The notes: generated from the letters alone by a model not told the origin. A DNA stretch of 64,000 bases from JTS-RE9 sp964649195 (GCA_964649195.1 CAZYPK010000012.1:1-64000); one strand, 5' to 3'. Numbered from the stretch's first letter, positions 32,807 to 43,172 are shown. Translations and numbers: made by a program.

Positions 32807-33469
32807 ATGCCGATGCCGACTCCAACCTTCGACGCCATCATGTTCGATCTTGACGGCACTCTCGCGGACACCCTCCAGGACATCGCCAACGCCGCCAATC
32901 ACGCGCTCGTTCACCTGGGCCATGCCGCCATCGAAACGCCCCGCTTTCGCCACCTGGCCGGGCAAGGCCTGCGCAACCTGATGGCGGCGGTGCTTGGGCC
33001 TGATCGTGCGGAGCAGATCGATGAAGGCATGGCGATGTTCCGCGCCCATTATGCCGACCATTTCATCGATCACACCAAACCGTTCGAGGGGATCAGCGAG
33101 GTGCTCGATGCGGCGGCGGCACGCGGCCTGCCGATGGCGGTGCTCAGCAACAAACCGCATCCGGCCACATTGCTGGTCATGGAGAAGGTCTTTTCACGCT
33201 GGCCCTTCGCCTCGATCATCGGCCATCGCCCGGATAAACCGCTCAAGCCTGATCCGGCATCGGCGCTGGAGATTGCCGCCTCGCTGTCGATCCCGCCCCG
33301 CCGCTGGATGTATGTCGGCGACACGCGCGTCGATATGGAGACCGCCATCAACGCGGGGATGTTTCCCGTCGCGGTGCTCTGGGGCTTCCGCGATGAAGCC
33401 GAGCTGCGCGAGAGCGGTGCGAAGGTGATCGTGAAGGAGCCGGCGGAACTGCTTGCGCTGCTGGGGTGA
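32807..33469 (+). CDS. gph: HAD-family phosphoglycolate phosphatase-like hydrolase
   Basis: A 220-residue HAD phosphatase: nucleophile motif MFDLDGTLADT, motif II AVLSNKPH, lysine in RPDKPLKPDP, and motif IV YVGDTRVDME. The helical cap contains FRHLAGQGLRNLMAAVLG, as in Gph. It salvages 2-phosphoglycolate by family inference. ATG 32813 may be the real start. Confidence 0.85.
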   Translation: MPMPTPTFDAIMFDLDGTLADTLQDIANAANHALVHLGHAAIETPRFRHLAGQGLRNLMAAVLGPDRAEQIDEGMAMFRAHYADHFIDHTKPFEGISEVLDAAAARGLPMAVLSNKPHPATLLVMEKVFSRWPFASIIGHRPDKPLKPDPASALEIAASLSIPPRRWMYVGDTRVDMETAINAGMFPVAVLWGFRDEAELRESGAKVIVKEPAELLALLG

Positions 33470-33490
33470 GTTGGCGTTTGAAATGCCGTG

Positions 33491-33988
33491 CTACGTCGCG
33501 GCCCCGGCATCCATCAAACCCGCGCGCCATTCCATGTAGCGATAAGGCAGGCCGTGCGCATCGTGCAACGATCGCAGCTTCGCCTGGAACATTTCATAGA
33601 CCTCATGCTGCCATTCTTCCGTGCCCCGCTGACAGAAATAGATGCGGCAGCCCAGCGGACGGATCGCGTGAGCGGTACACAGCGAGCTGATCTGAAAGGG
33701 ACAAGGGGCTTTCAATTCCAAACGCGATGACCAATCGTTGTGCATCCCTGCCGCGTCGATTTGGCCCAGAAACCAGGCGATTTCCAGACCGGTGACATAG
33801 AGCAGATGACCGTAGGCGTTGAAGTTGCAGCATCGGCCGCTGGCCCAGCAGACCGGGCCGCGCCGGCGGATGGCCTCCCCCGTCTCATCGAAGATGTCCC
33901 GAATCGCCCGATCAATGGCGGGCTTGCGTGCAGCCTCGCGCCACAGCGACCAGGGCGGCGGCGGGTTGGACCGGTCCTCCGTCATCAT
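33491..33988 (-). CDS. YkgJ-family cysteine cluster protein
   Basis: A 165-residue protein with the CxxCxxx(8)C-type cluster: CWASGRCCNFNAYG, CPFQISSLCTAHAIRPLGCRIYFC. The family likely binds zinc or an iron-sulfur cluster; the function is not established. ATG 33988 overlaps the stop of the upstream zinc-ribbon gene by one base, so they form a pair. A start at 34030 would extend further into that gene. Confidence 0.85.
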   Translation of the reverse strand: MMTEDRSNPPPPWSLWREAARKPAIDRAIRDIFDETGEAIRRRGPVCWASGRCCNFNAYGHLLYVTGLEIAWFLGQIDAAGMHNDWSSRLELKAPCPFQISSLCTAHAIRPLGCRIYFCQRGTEEWQHEVYEMFQAKLRSLHDAHGLPYRYMEWRAGLMDAGAAT

Positions 33989-34356
33989 CACGGCTGATTC
34001 CCCGCCCCGCGATGCACCGGCCGCTTCCAATCCACATCAGGGTCCTTCGAGAACGTCCCCGAAGCCTGATTCAGGCAGCTTTCACACACCACGGCAAACG
34101 GATAAGCGCCGGGCGGAAGCGGCGCCCCTTCCTCACGCCGCGGCCGCCAGTGCGGTTTTGATCCAAGCTGTTCACGACGGCACATGGTGCATTCATAGGG
34201 AAGCTCTTCGCCGATGGTGTTGTCCAGCGCGGTCTTCATGCACTCGAGGCAAAGGATCGATCCGCGATGGCCTTCGATCATGGGAATCACTTCGTCCCAA
34301 TCGACGCCACAGAAATCGCAACTGATGATGATGTATCCGGCTTCGGTTCGCTGCAT
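33988..34356 (-). CDS. Zinc-ribbon protein with four Cys-pair motifs
   Basis: A 122-residue protein with CDFCG, CLEC, CTMC and CESC, enough for two zinc sites. The tail is disordered and rich in Pro, Arg and Lys. No family recognised. It is translationally coupled to the YkgJ-like gene, and both may act on the same unknown process. Confidence 0.7.
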   Translation of the reverse strand: MQRTEAGYIIISCDFCGVDWDEVIPMIEGHRGSILCLECMKTALDNTIGEELPYECTMCRREQLGSKPHWRPRREEGAPLPPGAYPFAVVCESCLNQASGTFSKDPDVDWKRPVHRGAGNQP

Positions 34357-34704
34357 GAAGGGATTGTAGGGGAAAAAGAAGGAGGCATCGAAAGATGCGG
34401 AAGGGCGCGGAGAGCAAATTCGACGGATCGATCACGAACCTCGGAGATTACAGAATCCCGATCCTCGAAGGTATTGGCGGCGGGAAGAACCGATTGCCAT
34501 GCGTTGCAGCGCTAATCCGCGCCATTTAATGCCACATGGCCGGTCAATGCGATATGCTGAAACGTCCCATCCTGGATGCGACAGTATATTATTGGCAATT
34601 CAAACTCGATCATATCCAATTTATGCTTGTGATATGGAGCCAAGGGAGCCTCGACGTTAAATCGGACGATTTTACAGGCGCCAATATCCGTTTTTCTGTC
34701 TTAA
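34357..34704. other. AT-richer gap without a recognised gene
   Basis: Base composition falls clearly below the surroundings (for example GACAGTATATTATTGGC near 34580). No open frame here has recognisable coding features. It may be a remnant of a transferred segment that continues to about 35260. Confidence 0.4.
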
Positions 34705-34926
34705 TTATGGGGGTTCAATGCACGCTCCAAGGCGAATTCCATGCAACACTTTGGATACTTCATTCTGTGTAAACACATCCGAAAGCATGGCGTACACATA
34801 GCCAGATTCGGTATTCGCATATGCATGCCACGCAGGGGAGCCGCCGCTTATTTCGATGACGAGCCATTGAATGATTTCACCATTGACCAGAAACCATGGC
34901 GCCCCGCCCTGCCGTTGAGAATGCAA
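34705..34926 (-). CDS. Small hypothetical protein (weak)
   Basis: A possible 73-residue protein starting with TTG at 34926 (WFLVNGEIIQWLVIEIS; YANTESGYVYAMLSDVF; EVSKVLHGIRLGACIEPP). Composition looks protein-like, and it lies four bases after the end of the frame at 34930 on the same strand. No family recognised. Confidence 0.35.
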   Translation of the reverse strand: MHSQRQGGAPWFLVNGEIIQWLVIEISGGSPAWHAYANTESGYVYAMLSDVFTQNEVSKVLHGIRLGACIEPP

Positions 34927-34929
34927 TCA

Positions 34930-35243
34930 TCAGCCTCTTGATGCATTTCTATTGCCTTTTTTGTCTTCATCCTGCCTGGCCAGTTCCTTGGCGGTGGCCT
35001 TGTTCGTCGGATTGCCGGGGAAAACTTCTTCGAGTTCCTTCAGCCGTTGCTTGTAGCGGGCTTGGAGTCCGGTGCCGCGCTTTGCGCGAGCCTTCGGTTT
35101 CGCCGAACCTCCGTCAGATAATTCTCCGCCGACTCCGGATCGATCTTTCCGCGGCGGTTCATTTCGGCCAATTCCTGAGAAGTCAATTTGAGCCGATGAC
35201 TGCGACCGCTCGACGATACGGGATGGGGAGTTGCGTTTGACAT
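34930..35243 (-). pseudogene. Small hydrophilic gene apparently split by a frameshift
   Basis: Frame one starts at 35243 (LKLTSQELAEMNRRGKID, AENYLTEVRRNRRLA) and stops at 35040. Frame two then gives LQARYKQRLKELEEVFPG and KATAKELARQDEDKKG to 34930. Each half has protein-like charge patterning, and together they read as one charged helical protein with a plus-one shift near 35080-35100. It could instead be a real 67-residue protein with a chance downstream frame. Confidence 0.35.
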
Positions 35244-35441
35244 TGTTGTCGTACCTTGCGTAAGAGGCGATTCGAGGGTCGATTCTCAATCGATCATAGA
35301 GTTCAACGGATCGGTTGCCAATCTTATTTTGGCGATCGCCCTCGGGCATCCTGCACCGTACCGGCCAGGATCAGTGCGAAGCCCCCCACCCCACGCAAAC
35401 TTCAACCGAAACCTTCGCCCACATGCCGATACAATCCCACG

Positions 35442-37145
35442 ATGATCCACCGTCTCGCCCTACCGCTCTTCTCCCTTTCGCTGCTGCTGACCGCCGGTTG
35501 TCAGACCGATGGTCTGGACGCCATCGACCGTGAAGTGACGCAGATGCTGCGCAGCAAACACTTCGAGACGCTCGGCCCCAAGGCCCCGCTCGATGATCGC
35601 CTGGGCGCCACGCGGACCGCCGACGCCAACACCTCCAGCCGGACCTACGACGAGAACCCCGCCACGACCAATCCCAGCGCCGGCGAACTGCCCGTCCGCC
35701 GCCTCGAAGCGGGCGATGCGGCGGGCGGCGAGGATCTTTCCGACGAACCGGCGCTGACCTTCGGCCTGACCGAATCGTTGCTTTATGCGGTGGAGCACAG
35801 CCGGGAATATCGCAGCCGCAAGGAGGAGCTTTTCCTCTCCGCCATCAGCCTGCTCATCGAGCGGCATCTCTGGGGCCCCCGTTTCTTCAACGACACCACC
35901 GCCCGATTCAACGGCACCCCCGAAAAAGGCGATTACGACCATGCCTTCTCACTCGTCAACGACCTGCGCGTGACCCAGCGGCTGCCCTATGGCGGCGAGG
36001 TCTCCGCCCGGGCCCTGGTCAACTTCGTCGAGCAGCTTCGCACCGCTTCGGACTCGACCGCCGATGATTCGCAAACCACCGAGCTGCGGCTGGAAGCGAC
36101 CATCCCGCTGCTGCGCGGCGCGGGACAGGCGGCCCGCGAGGACCTGATCCAGGCTTCGCGCGACCTGATCTACGCCACCCGTGATTTCGAGCGGTTCCGT
36201 CAGGCTTTTCTCGTGGAAATCTCCACCATCTATTTCGACCTCATCCAGCAGCAGGGCGGCATCCGCAACCTCGAATCCCAGCTCAAGAGTCTGGAGCAGC
36301 TCACCGGCCGCATGGACGCCCTGGCCGCATCGGGTCGCGAGCCTTACTTCGAAGTGCAGCGATCGCAGCAGCAGGTGCTCTTCGCCCGCGATCGCCTGCT
36401 CAGCGCCAGGGAGCGATACGCCAACTCGATCGACGGCTTCAAGATTCGCCTGGGCATGCCCGCCACGCAGACGCTCGAACTGATTCCGATTCAGATCGAA
36501 GTGCCCATTCCCTTTCTGAACATGAACGAAGCGATGAAAACCGCCTGGCAGTTCAGGCTGGACCTTCAGACCTCGGAGGATCGGATCGATGATTCCCGCC
36601 GCCGGGTGGCGATCGCGAAGAACAACATGCAGGCGGATGTGGATCTGTTCGCAGGGGTCACGCTCCCCACCGATGGCGACAAGCGCCGCGGCGGGCTTGA
36701 CCTGGATGCCGGCGAAGGTTCCTACACCGTCGGCGTCACCGTCGGCGCACCGCTGGACCGACGCATCGAGGCCCTGCGGCATCGGGCCTCGCTGGTCAAC
36801 CTCGAACGCAGCGAACGGGATCACACGCTGCTGAAGGACAACATCGCCCTGGCCGTCCGGCTGTCCATCCGCCAGATCGAGCGAACCCAATCCACGCTCG
36901 CCCTCCAGAAAATCAACCTCGAACTGGCGGAAAAGCGAAAACTGGGCGTCCTCCTGCGCGAACGAACCCTGGGACCCCGCGATGTCATCGAAGCCGAAAA
37001 CGACCTGCTGGCCGCCAAGGACGACCTCGATGAAGCCCAGCGCGACCTGCGCGTGAGCATCCTCACCTACCTGCTGGCCACCGGCCAGATGCGGGTATCT
37101 TCATCAGGCCAGTGGCAGGCCCCGGCGAAGCTGACGCTTGAGTGA
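35442..37145 (+). CDS. TolC-like outer-membrane efflux lipoprotein
   Basis: A 567-residue protein. Signal peptide with lipobox LLLTAGC, a disordered 110-residue N-terminal part, then two OEP (TolC) repeats: YFDLIQQQGGIRNLESQLKSLEQL, YANSIDGFKIRLGMP, and TLALQKINLELAEKRKLGVL with VIEAENDLLAAKDDLDEAQRDL. It would form the outer channel of a type I or RND efflux system; no inner-membrane partner is present. ATG 35442 is chosen for the signal peptide. Confidence 0.88.
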   Translation: MIHRLALPLFSLSLLLTAGCQTDGLDAIDREVTQMLRSKHFETLGPKAPLDDRLGATRTADANTSSRTYDENPATTNPSAGELPVRRLEAGDAAGGEDLSDEPALTFGLTESLLYAVEHSREYRSRKEELFLSAISLLIERHLWGPRFFNDTTARFNGTPEKGDYDHAFSLVNDLRVTQRLPYGGEVSARALVNFVEQLRTASDSTADDSQTTELRLEATIPLLRGAGQAAREDLIQASRDLIYATRDFERFRQAFLVEISTIYFDLIQQQGGIRNLESQLKSLEQLTGRMDALAASGREPYFEVQRSQQQVLFARDRLLSARERYANSIDGFKIRLGMPATQTLELIPIQIEVPIPFLNMNEAMKTAWQFRLDLQTSEDRIDDSRRRVAIAKNNMQADVDLFAGVTLPTDGDKRRGGLDLDAGEGSYTVGVTVGAPLDRRIEALRHRASLVNLERSERDHTLLKDNIALAVRLSIRQIERTQSTLALQKINLELAEKRKLGVLLRERTLGPRDVIEAENDLLAAKDDLDEAQRDLRVSILTYLLATGQMRVSSSGQWQAPAKLTLE

Positions 37146-37181
37146 GGAGCGAGATGAGCGATTGCCTTTTCCGAGCCTTTT

Positions 37182-37371
37182 GCCTTTTCAGAGCCGGGTT
37201 CTGTGAACCCGCCCCCGGGGCGGCGATGCGACGCGCAAGCGAGCATCGCCGAATTCGCGCGAAGGACAAGCCATTTTTATGGTGCGCCTGCCGCGCGAAT
37301 TCAGACACGCTCAGCCCGAAGACGGGCATCGCGTGTCTGACCGGACTCCCAGAGTCCGGCTCTGAAAAGGC
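37182..37371. repeat. Multi-hairpin inverted-repeat element
   Basis: Outer arms GCCTTTTCAGAGCCGG (37182-37197) and CCGGCTCTGAAAAGGC (37356-37371) are exact inverse copies. Inside lie nested hairpins: GGGTTC/GAACCC, GAATTCGCGCG/CGCGCGAATTC, CAGACACGC/GCGTGTCTG and CCGGACTC/GAGTCCGG. No coding capacity. This looks like a MITE or a structured repeat unit. Confidence 0.8.
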
Positions 37372-37421
37372 AGCCGCGTGAGAGGTCATGCGCCCCGCCC
37401 CGGTTTGCAACCTTCGGCCAC

Positions 37422-37451
37422 TTGACAGTTTCCATATAACTCCCGTACACT
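37422..37451 (+). promoter_or_regulatory. Sigma-70-like promoter with no downstream gene in frame
   Basis: TTGACA (37422-37427), an 18-base spacer, then TACACT (37446-37451). It points to the 330-base stretch that ends in a hairpin and T run at 37781. Confidence 0.55.
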
Positions 37452-37457
37452 TCTCTT

Positions 37458-37782
37458 TCTGCAAACAGGTTCGCTTCGGAAGCGGGCGTGAAGATGCAGA
37501 CGTGACCCCACACAGGCGACTGAAATGATGATGTCGATGGCACAGCCCGACTTCCCGATGCGAGCCCTCTGATGCGTGACCGAACCGCCCAGAGTGTTGT
37601 CGCATCGCGCCAGGCGTGTGAAGCCTGCCCGGCTCCTCAAACGGAGGTGCCGAGTATGGCCTGAGCACAACGGTGCAATCAGGTCGCCCGGCGATCCGGT
37701 GTTGCTCACCCGACACCCCGCCGCCCGGGCAGTGGCAGGCCACGACGCTCTTGGAGAGCGATTCGTGGTTTTCGTTTTTTTA
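37458..37782 (+). ncRNA. Candidate structured non-coding RNA, about 325 nt
   Basis: Bounded by the promoter at 37422 and by a terminator (CACGACGCTC / GAGCGATTCGTG stem at 37741-37767, then seven Ts to 37781). Short stems inside include GCTTCGGAAGC and GGCTCC...GGAGGTGCC. Neither strand shows a convincing protein. It does not match 4.5S, tmRNA, RNase P or cobalamin riboswitch signatures I know. Candidate only. Confidence 0.4.
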
Positions 37783-37818
37783 TGAGGCTCGTGCATTGGA
37801 TGGATTCAAAAGTGAGAT

Positions 37819-37904
37819 GGGACTCCTGAATAACCTCGCGCTCAAGCCGCTTGCGGCGTAGCAATCCCCTGGTTCACCGTACATCGGGGGTTATTCAGAA
37901 GTCC
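37819..37904. repeat. Family B repeat, copy 1
   Basis: GGACTCCTGAATAACC ... AAGCCGCTTGCGGCGTAGC ... GGTTCACCGTACATCGG ... GGTTATTCAGAAGTCC. The outer ends are inverse copies, and the core CCGCTTGCGG is a palindrome. Same parts occur at 50.3, 54.7, 59.5 and 60.2 kb. Confidence 0.9.
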
Positions 37905-37971
37905 TAGATTTGAAATTTGAAATTTGAGATCGTGCAGATTCGAGAGCCGAGATTTGAAATCTGAGATTCAA
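37905..37971. repeat. Word repeat (GAAATTTGAGATT) directly after family B copy
   Basis: Runs of AGATTTGAAATTTGAAATTTG, a centre with GATTCGAGAGCCGAG, and GATTTGAAATCTGAGATTC. Same word as at 39.5 kb. It lies 64 bases upstream of nusA. Confidence 0.75.
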
Positions 37972-38035
37972 CATCCCCGACAACCTGACATCCCGTACCA
38001 CCCACCCGCACAACTAAATAGCTGGAGCTAACTGC

Positions 38036-39490
<1,455 letters not shown>

Positions 39491-39522
39491 GAACCAATTG
39501 GGTGAAAATCGGTTTGACTCTG

Positions 39523-39627
39523 TAATCTCAAATTTGAGATTTGAAATTTGAGATTGGGAATTTGAGATTTGAAATCTCAAATTTGGGATTTGCGATTCGT
39601 GACTTGTGATTTGTTTGGTGATTTGCG
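39523..39627. repeat. Word hairpin (CAAATTTGAGATTTG word) between nusA and infB
   Basis: ATCTCAAATTTGAGATTTG, then GAAATTTGAGATTGGG and GATTTGAAATCTCAAATTTG, then drifting GGATTTGCGATTCG. Several self-complementary CAAATTTG units allow local hairpins. It fills most of the 190-base gap. Confidence 0.8.
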
Positions 39628-39698
39628 TTTTATGACTCGTGCATCGTGGTCTCATTCGTTGAGCACGGTGGCGGCTCGTGACGAACCAAGGAGCTCCT

Positions 39699-42614
39699 GT
39701 GGCCAAGGCTAGACGGATTTACGAGATCGCTAAGGAACTGGGCGTCGCCAGCAAGGCGATCATTGAAAAGTGCAACGCCGAGGGCGTGCCCGGCATCGAT
39801 ACGCACATGTCGCCCGTGAAGATCGGTCTGGAGCTGACCATCAAGGAATGGTTCGGCAGCGCCGAGGCGGCCGGTCATTCCGCCGCCGTCGAAACCGCCG
39901 AGAAGGTCGATGTCGCCAAGGCCAAGAAGGCCCGCCGCAAACGGGCGGGGGAAATCTCCAGGTCCGATGACGACTCCGCATCGGACACCGCCGTCGCCGT
40001 TGAGGAACCGCCGCCGCCGCACATCATCCGCAAGCCCGAAGCCGGCGAAAGCGCCGGCCCGACCGTCGAAGAGGTCGCCAAGCAGGTCGCCTCCCCCGCC
40101 CGCGCCAAGCCCAAGCGCGAGCATGATGAAGAGACCGGCACGACCGAAGACGCCTTCGCCGCTGAAACCACCGCACCCCGGATCGTGGTCGAAGAACACG
40201 TCGCACCGCCTGCCAAGGTCAGCCCCCCTGATAAGCCCGCCACCCCGCTACGCCCCGCCGCTCAGGTTCAGCCGCCGCGCGCGACTGGACCGGTGGGCCG
40301 GCCCAATGTGCCTTCCCGCCCGACCATCATCACCCCCGCCGGCACCCGGCTCGAAAAACCGACCGAAGTGAAGATGAAGGGTCCCAAGGTCGTTCGCGTG
40401 GAACAGCCTGATGTGATCCAGGCCCCCCGCCGCCGCTTTTCCGAAGGCGGCCGCGGCGGCGACAACGATGGCAACCAGGTGGCCGACGGCTCCGTGCCGG
40501 GCATCAGCCGGTCGCGCGGTCCGCAGCGCGGCCGCGGCGTCGGCGGTCCGGCGCCCGACACCTCCGAGGGGCCTCCCGCAGGCGGCAAGGGTCGCGTCGG
40601 CGGCGCAGGCGGAGGCAGCGGCAAAGGCCGTTCGCTTAACACTCGACGCGGCGGCGGCCGCTCCGCCGAGGCTTTGCCCACCAGCAGCAAGCGCCTGACC
40701 GAAGCCGACTACATCGAGCAGCAGGCCCGTCTCAACCGTGCCACCGGCACCATCCGCCGGCATCGCCAGCAGCAGCGCGTCCGCGACAGCCTGGGCCAGG
40801 TCATTCCTTCCGCCGCCGAAGTGGGCGGCAGGGTCGCCATCAGCGAACCGATCACCATCAAGGGCCTCTCCGCCGCCACCGGCATCAAGGCCACCGACAT
40901 CATCAAGTGGCTCTTCGGCAAGGGCATCATGGCGACGATCAACTCCGCCATTGCCACCGAAGCCGCGATGGAAGTGGCCATGGAATATGACATCGAACTC
41001 GAAGTGAAGGAACAGGAAACGGTCGAAGCGGCGGTGCTCAAGGAGTTCGCCAACCGCGAGCCGGTCGATCTTCAGAAACGCCCCGCCGTCGTGACCGTGC
41101 TGGGCCACGTCGATCATGGCAAAACCAGCCTGCTCGATCGCATCCGCAAGGCCGATGTCGCCGCCCACGAAGCGGGCGGCATCACCCAGCACGTGGGCGC
41201 CTACCGCGTCACCATCACCGATGCCGAGGGCCGCGAGCGGACCGTCGTCTTCCTCGATACGCCCGGCCACGAAGCGTTCACCTCCATGCGTTCACGCGGC
41301 GCGAAGATGACCGATCTGGTCGTGCTCGTCGTCGCCGCCGACGACGGCGTCATGCCGCAGACCATCGAATCGATCAACCACGCCAAGGCCGCGGGCGTGC
41401 CCATCATCGTCGCCCTCAACAAGATCGATAAGCAGGAAGCGACGCCCGACAACATCCGCAAGATCTACGGCCAGCTCGCCGAGCATGGCCTGAGCCCCAC
41501 CGAGTGGGGCGGCGCCACCGAAGTCGCCAAGGTCAGCGCCACCAAGGGCGACGGCGTCACCGAACTGCTCGAACTGCTCGATTACCAGTCCGAACTGCTC
41601 GATCTCAAGGCGGACTACGGCGGGCCGGCGCGCGGCACCGTCATCGAATCCCAGATGCAGGAAGGCCGCGGCTCCGTCGCCCGCATCCTCGTGCAGGACG
41701 GCCAGCTCAAGGTCGGCGATTTCATCGTCATCGGCCGTGCCTATGGCCGCGTCCGCGACATGACCAACGATCGCCGCAAGCGCATCGATCAGGCAGGCCC
41801 CGCCACGCCGCTGGAAATCTCCGGCCTGGACACCATCCCCGACGCCGGCGACAAGTTCTACGTCGTCGATTCCCTTCAGAAGGCCCAGACGATCGCCGAG
41901 CAGTTCCGCGACCGTGAACGCCAGAAGCAACTGGCCAGCCAGACCAAGGTCACGCTGGACAACTTCGCCGATCAGCTCAAGGCCGGCGCGCTCAAGGAGC
42001 TTCGCGTCGTGCTCAAGGCGGACGTGCAGGGTTCGATCGACGTGCTCAAGAAGAGCCTGGAGGAACTGGGCAATGCCGAAGTCGGCGTGCGCGTGCTGCA
42101 CGCAGGCGTGGGCGGCATCACCGAGAGCGATGTGCTCCTGGCCGACGCCTCCGATGCCGTCGTCATCGGCTTCCACGTCACCCTGCCCAGCGCGGTGCGC
42201 GACATCGCCGATGAACGCCATGTCGAATGCCGGCTGTATCGCATCATCTACGAGTGCACCGACGATGTGAAGAAATCCCTCGAAGGCATGCTCACGCCCG
42301 AGATCAAGGAAGAGATCGTCGGCGAAGCCGATGTCCGCGAAGTCTTCAAGATCAAGAAGGTCGGCTCCATCGCCGGCTGCCTCGTGACCACCGGCATGAT
42401 CACCCGAGCCGGCAACAAGATGCGCTTGATCCGCGACGGCGTCGTCATCACCGAGAAGCGCGACATCGACAGCCTCCGCCGCGTGAAGGACGACGTCAAG
42501 GAAGTTCGAATGGGCACCGAATGCGGCATCCGCCTCGTCGGCTTCGACGACCTCAAGCCCGGCGACAAACTCGTCTGCTACAAGATCATCGAAGTGAAAC
42601 GGAAGCTCGAATAG
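39699..42614 (+). CDS. infB: Translation initiation factor IF-2
   Basis: A 971-residue GTPase. N-terminal winged domain (AKARRIYEIAKELGVASKAIIEKC), a long Pro/Arg/Gly-rich disordered region (about 70-350), then the G domain: GHVDHGKTSLLDRIR, DTPGHEAF, NKIDK, and SATKGDGVTELL. Domains II to IV end in ECGIRLVGFDDLKPGD. GTG 39699 is taken because AAGGAG lies six bases upstream and the frame begins VAKARRIYEIA; GTG at 39678 would add seven residues. Confidence 0.96.
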   Translation: MAKARRIYEIAKELGVASKAIIEKCNAEGVPGIDTHMSPVKIGLELTIKEWFGSAEAAGHSAAVETAEKVDVAKAKKARRKRAGEISRSDDDSASDTAVAVEEPPPPHIIRKPEAGESAGPTVEEVAKQVASPARAKPKREHDEETGTTEDAFAAETTAPRIVVEEHVAPPAKVSPPDKPATPLRPAAQVQPPRATGPVGRPNVPSRPTIITPAGTRLEKPTEVKMKGPKVVRVEQPDVIQAPRRRFSEGGRGGDNDGNQVADGSVPGISRSRGPQRGRGVGGPAPDTSEGPPAGGKGRVGGAGGGSGKGRSLNTRRGGGRSAEALPTSSKRLTEADYIEQQARLNRATGTIRRHRQQQRVRDSLGQVIPSAAEVGGRVAISEPITIKGLSAATGIKATDIIKWLFGKGIMATINSAIATEAAMEVAMEYDIELEVKEQETVEAAVLKEFANREPVDLQKRPAVVTVLGHVDHGKTSLLDRIRKADVAAHEAGGITQHVGAYRVTITDAEGRERTVVFLDTPGHEAFTSMRSRGAKMTDLVVLVVAADDGVMPQTIESINHAKAAGVPIIVALNKIDKQEATPDNIRKIYGQLAEHGLSPTEWGGATEVAKVSATKGDGVTELLELLDYQSELLDLKADYGGPARGTVIESQMQEGRGSVARILVQDGQLKVGDFIVIGRAYGRVRDMTNDRRKRIDQAGPATPLEISGLDTIPDAGDKFYVVDSLQKAQTIAEQFRDRERQKQLASQTKVTLDNFADQLKAGALKELRVVLKADVQGSIDVLKKSLEELGNAEVGVRVLHAGVGGITESDVLLADASDAVVIGFHVTLPSAVRDIADERHVECRLYRIIYECTDDVKKSLEGMLTPEIKEEIVGEADVREVFKIKKVGSIAGCLVTTGMITRAGNKMRLIRDGVVITEKRDIDSLRRVKDDVKEVRMGTECGIRLVGFDDLKPGDKLVCYKIIEVKRKLE

Positions 42615-42617
42615 GCA

Positions 42618-42707
42618 GGTTCCGAGTTCCGAGTTTCGAGTTGTAAGACAACGGAACCGGTTTAAAAACTCGGAACTCGAAACTCGAAACTCGGAACTCG
42701 AAACTTT
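42618..42707. repeat. Word hairpin (AACTCGGAACTCG word) between infB and ylxP
   Basis: Left arm GGTTCCGAGTTCCGAGTTTC, right arm AAACTCGGAACTCGAAACTC repeated; the arms are complementary around a loop with GACAACGGAACCGG. It fills the 100-base gap almost completely and runs to nine bases from the next start codon. Confidence 0.88.
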
Positions 42708-42715
42708 CCACCGCC

Positions 42716-43006
42716 ATGATCCTCGGCATCCTCCAGGTTGAGCTCATGATCGACGGTTCCCAATCGCTCAAGGACAAGCGGCGAGTCGTGTCGAGCCTCA
42801 AGGATCGCCTCCACCGCGAGCATCAGGTCTCCGTCGCCGAAGTCGCATCCCAGGACGATCCCCGCCGGGCCACGCTGGGCATCGCGATGGCGGCCTCAAG
42901 CGTGCCCTCATGCCAGAGCACGCTCGACCATGTGCTCGCAAAACTCCGCGACGCCCGCGACTGCGTGATGACCGATCACCAGCAGGAGATACTCAGCGGA
43001 AGATGA
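42716..43006 (+). CDS. DUF503 (YlxP-like) protein
   Basis: A 96-residue protein: ILGILQVELMIDGSQSLKDKRRVVSSLKDRL is the DUF503 signature, followed by HQVSVAEVASQDDPRRATLGIAM. Members are usually found between infB and rbfA, as here, and are suspected ribosome-associated factors. Confidence 0.9.
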   Translation: MILGILQVELMIDGSQSLKDKRRVVSSLKDRLHREHQVSVAEVASQDDPRRATLGIAMAASSVPSCQSTLDHVLAKLRDARDCVMTDHQQEILSGR

Positions 43007-43008
43007 GG

Positions 43009-43172
43009 GAAAAACAGGACATCAGGAAAAACAGGACATCAGGAAAGCAGGAAAACATGAAATAAAACCAAGTTCCCATTAGCCATCCCATTCACCTTCG
43101 CTTTCCCCTGTCCCCCGTTCCTTATTTCCTGCTTTCTTGTTTTCCTGCTTTCCTGATTTCCTGCTTTCCTGA
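43009..43172. repeat. Word hairpin (TTTCCTGCTTTCCTG word) between ylxP and rbfA
   Basis: Left arm GGGAAAAACAGGACATCAGG repeated twice, then AAAGCAGGAAAACATGAAA. Right arm TTATTTCCTGCTTTCTTG and TTTCCTGCTTTCCTGATTTC. Complementary arms with a 40-base loop. Ends eight bases before rbfA, so the rbfA ribosome site would be in the arm. Confidence 0.88.

Noticed and set aside
37640..37760. Possible cobalamin riboswitch (GGTGCAATC and a CAGTGG inverse box)
   Set aside because: The blocks are not in the right order or spacing on either strand, and no B12-related gene follows.
37386..37796. A 136-residue minus-strand frame in the gap before nusA
   Set aside because: No protein-like composition; it overlaps a promoter-to-terminator unit on the other strand and an inverted repeat edge.
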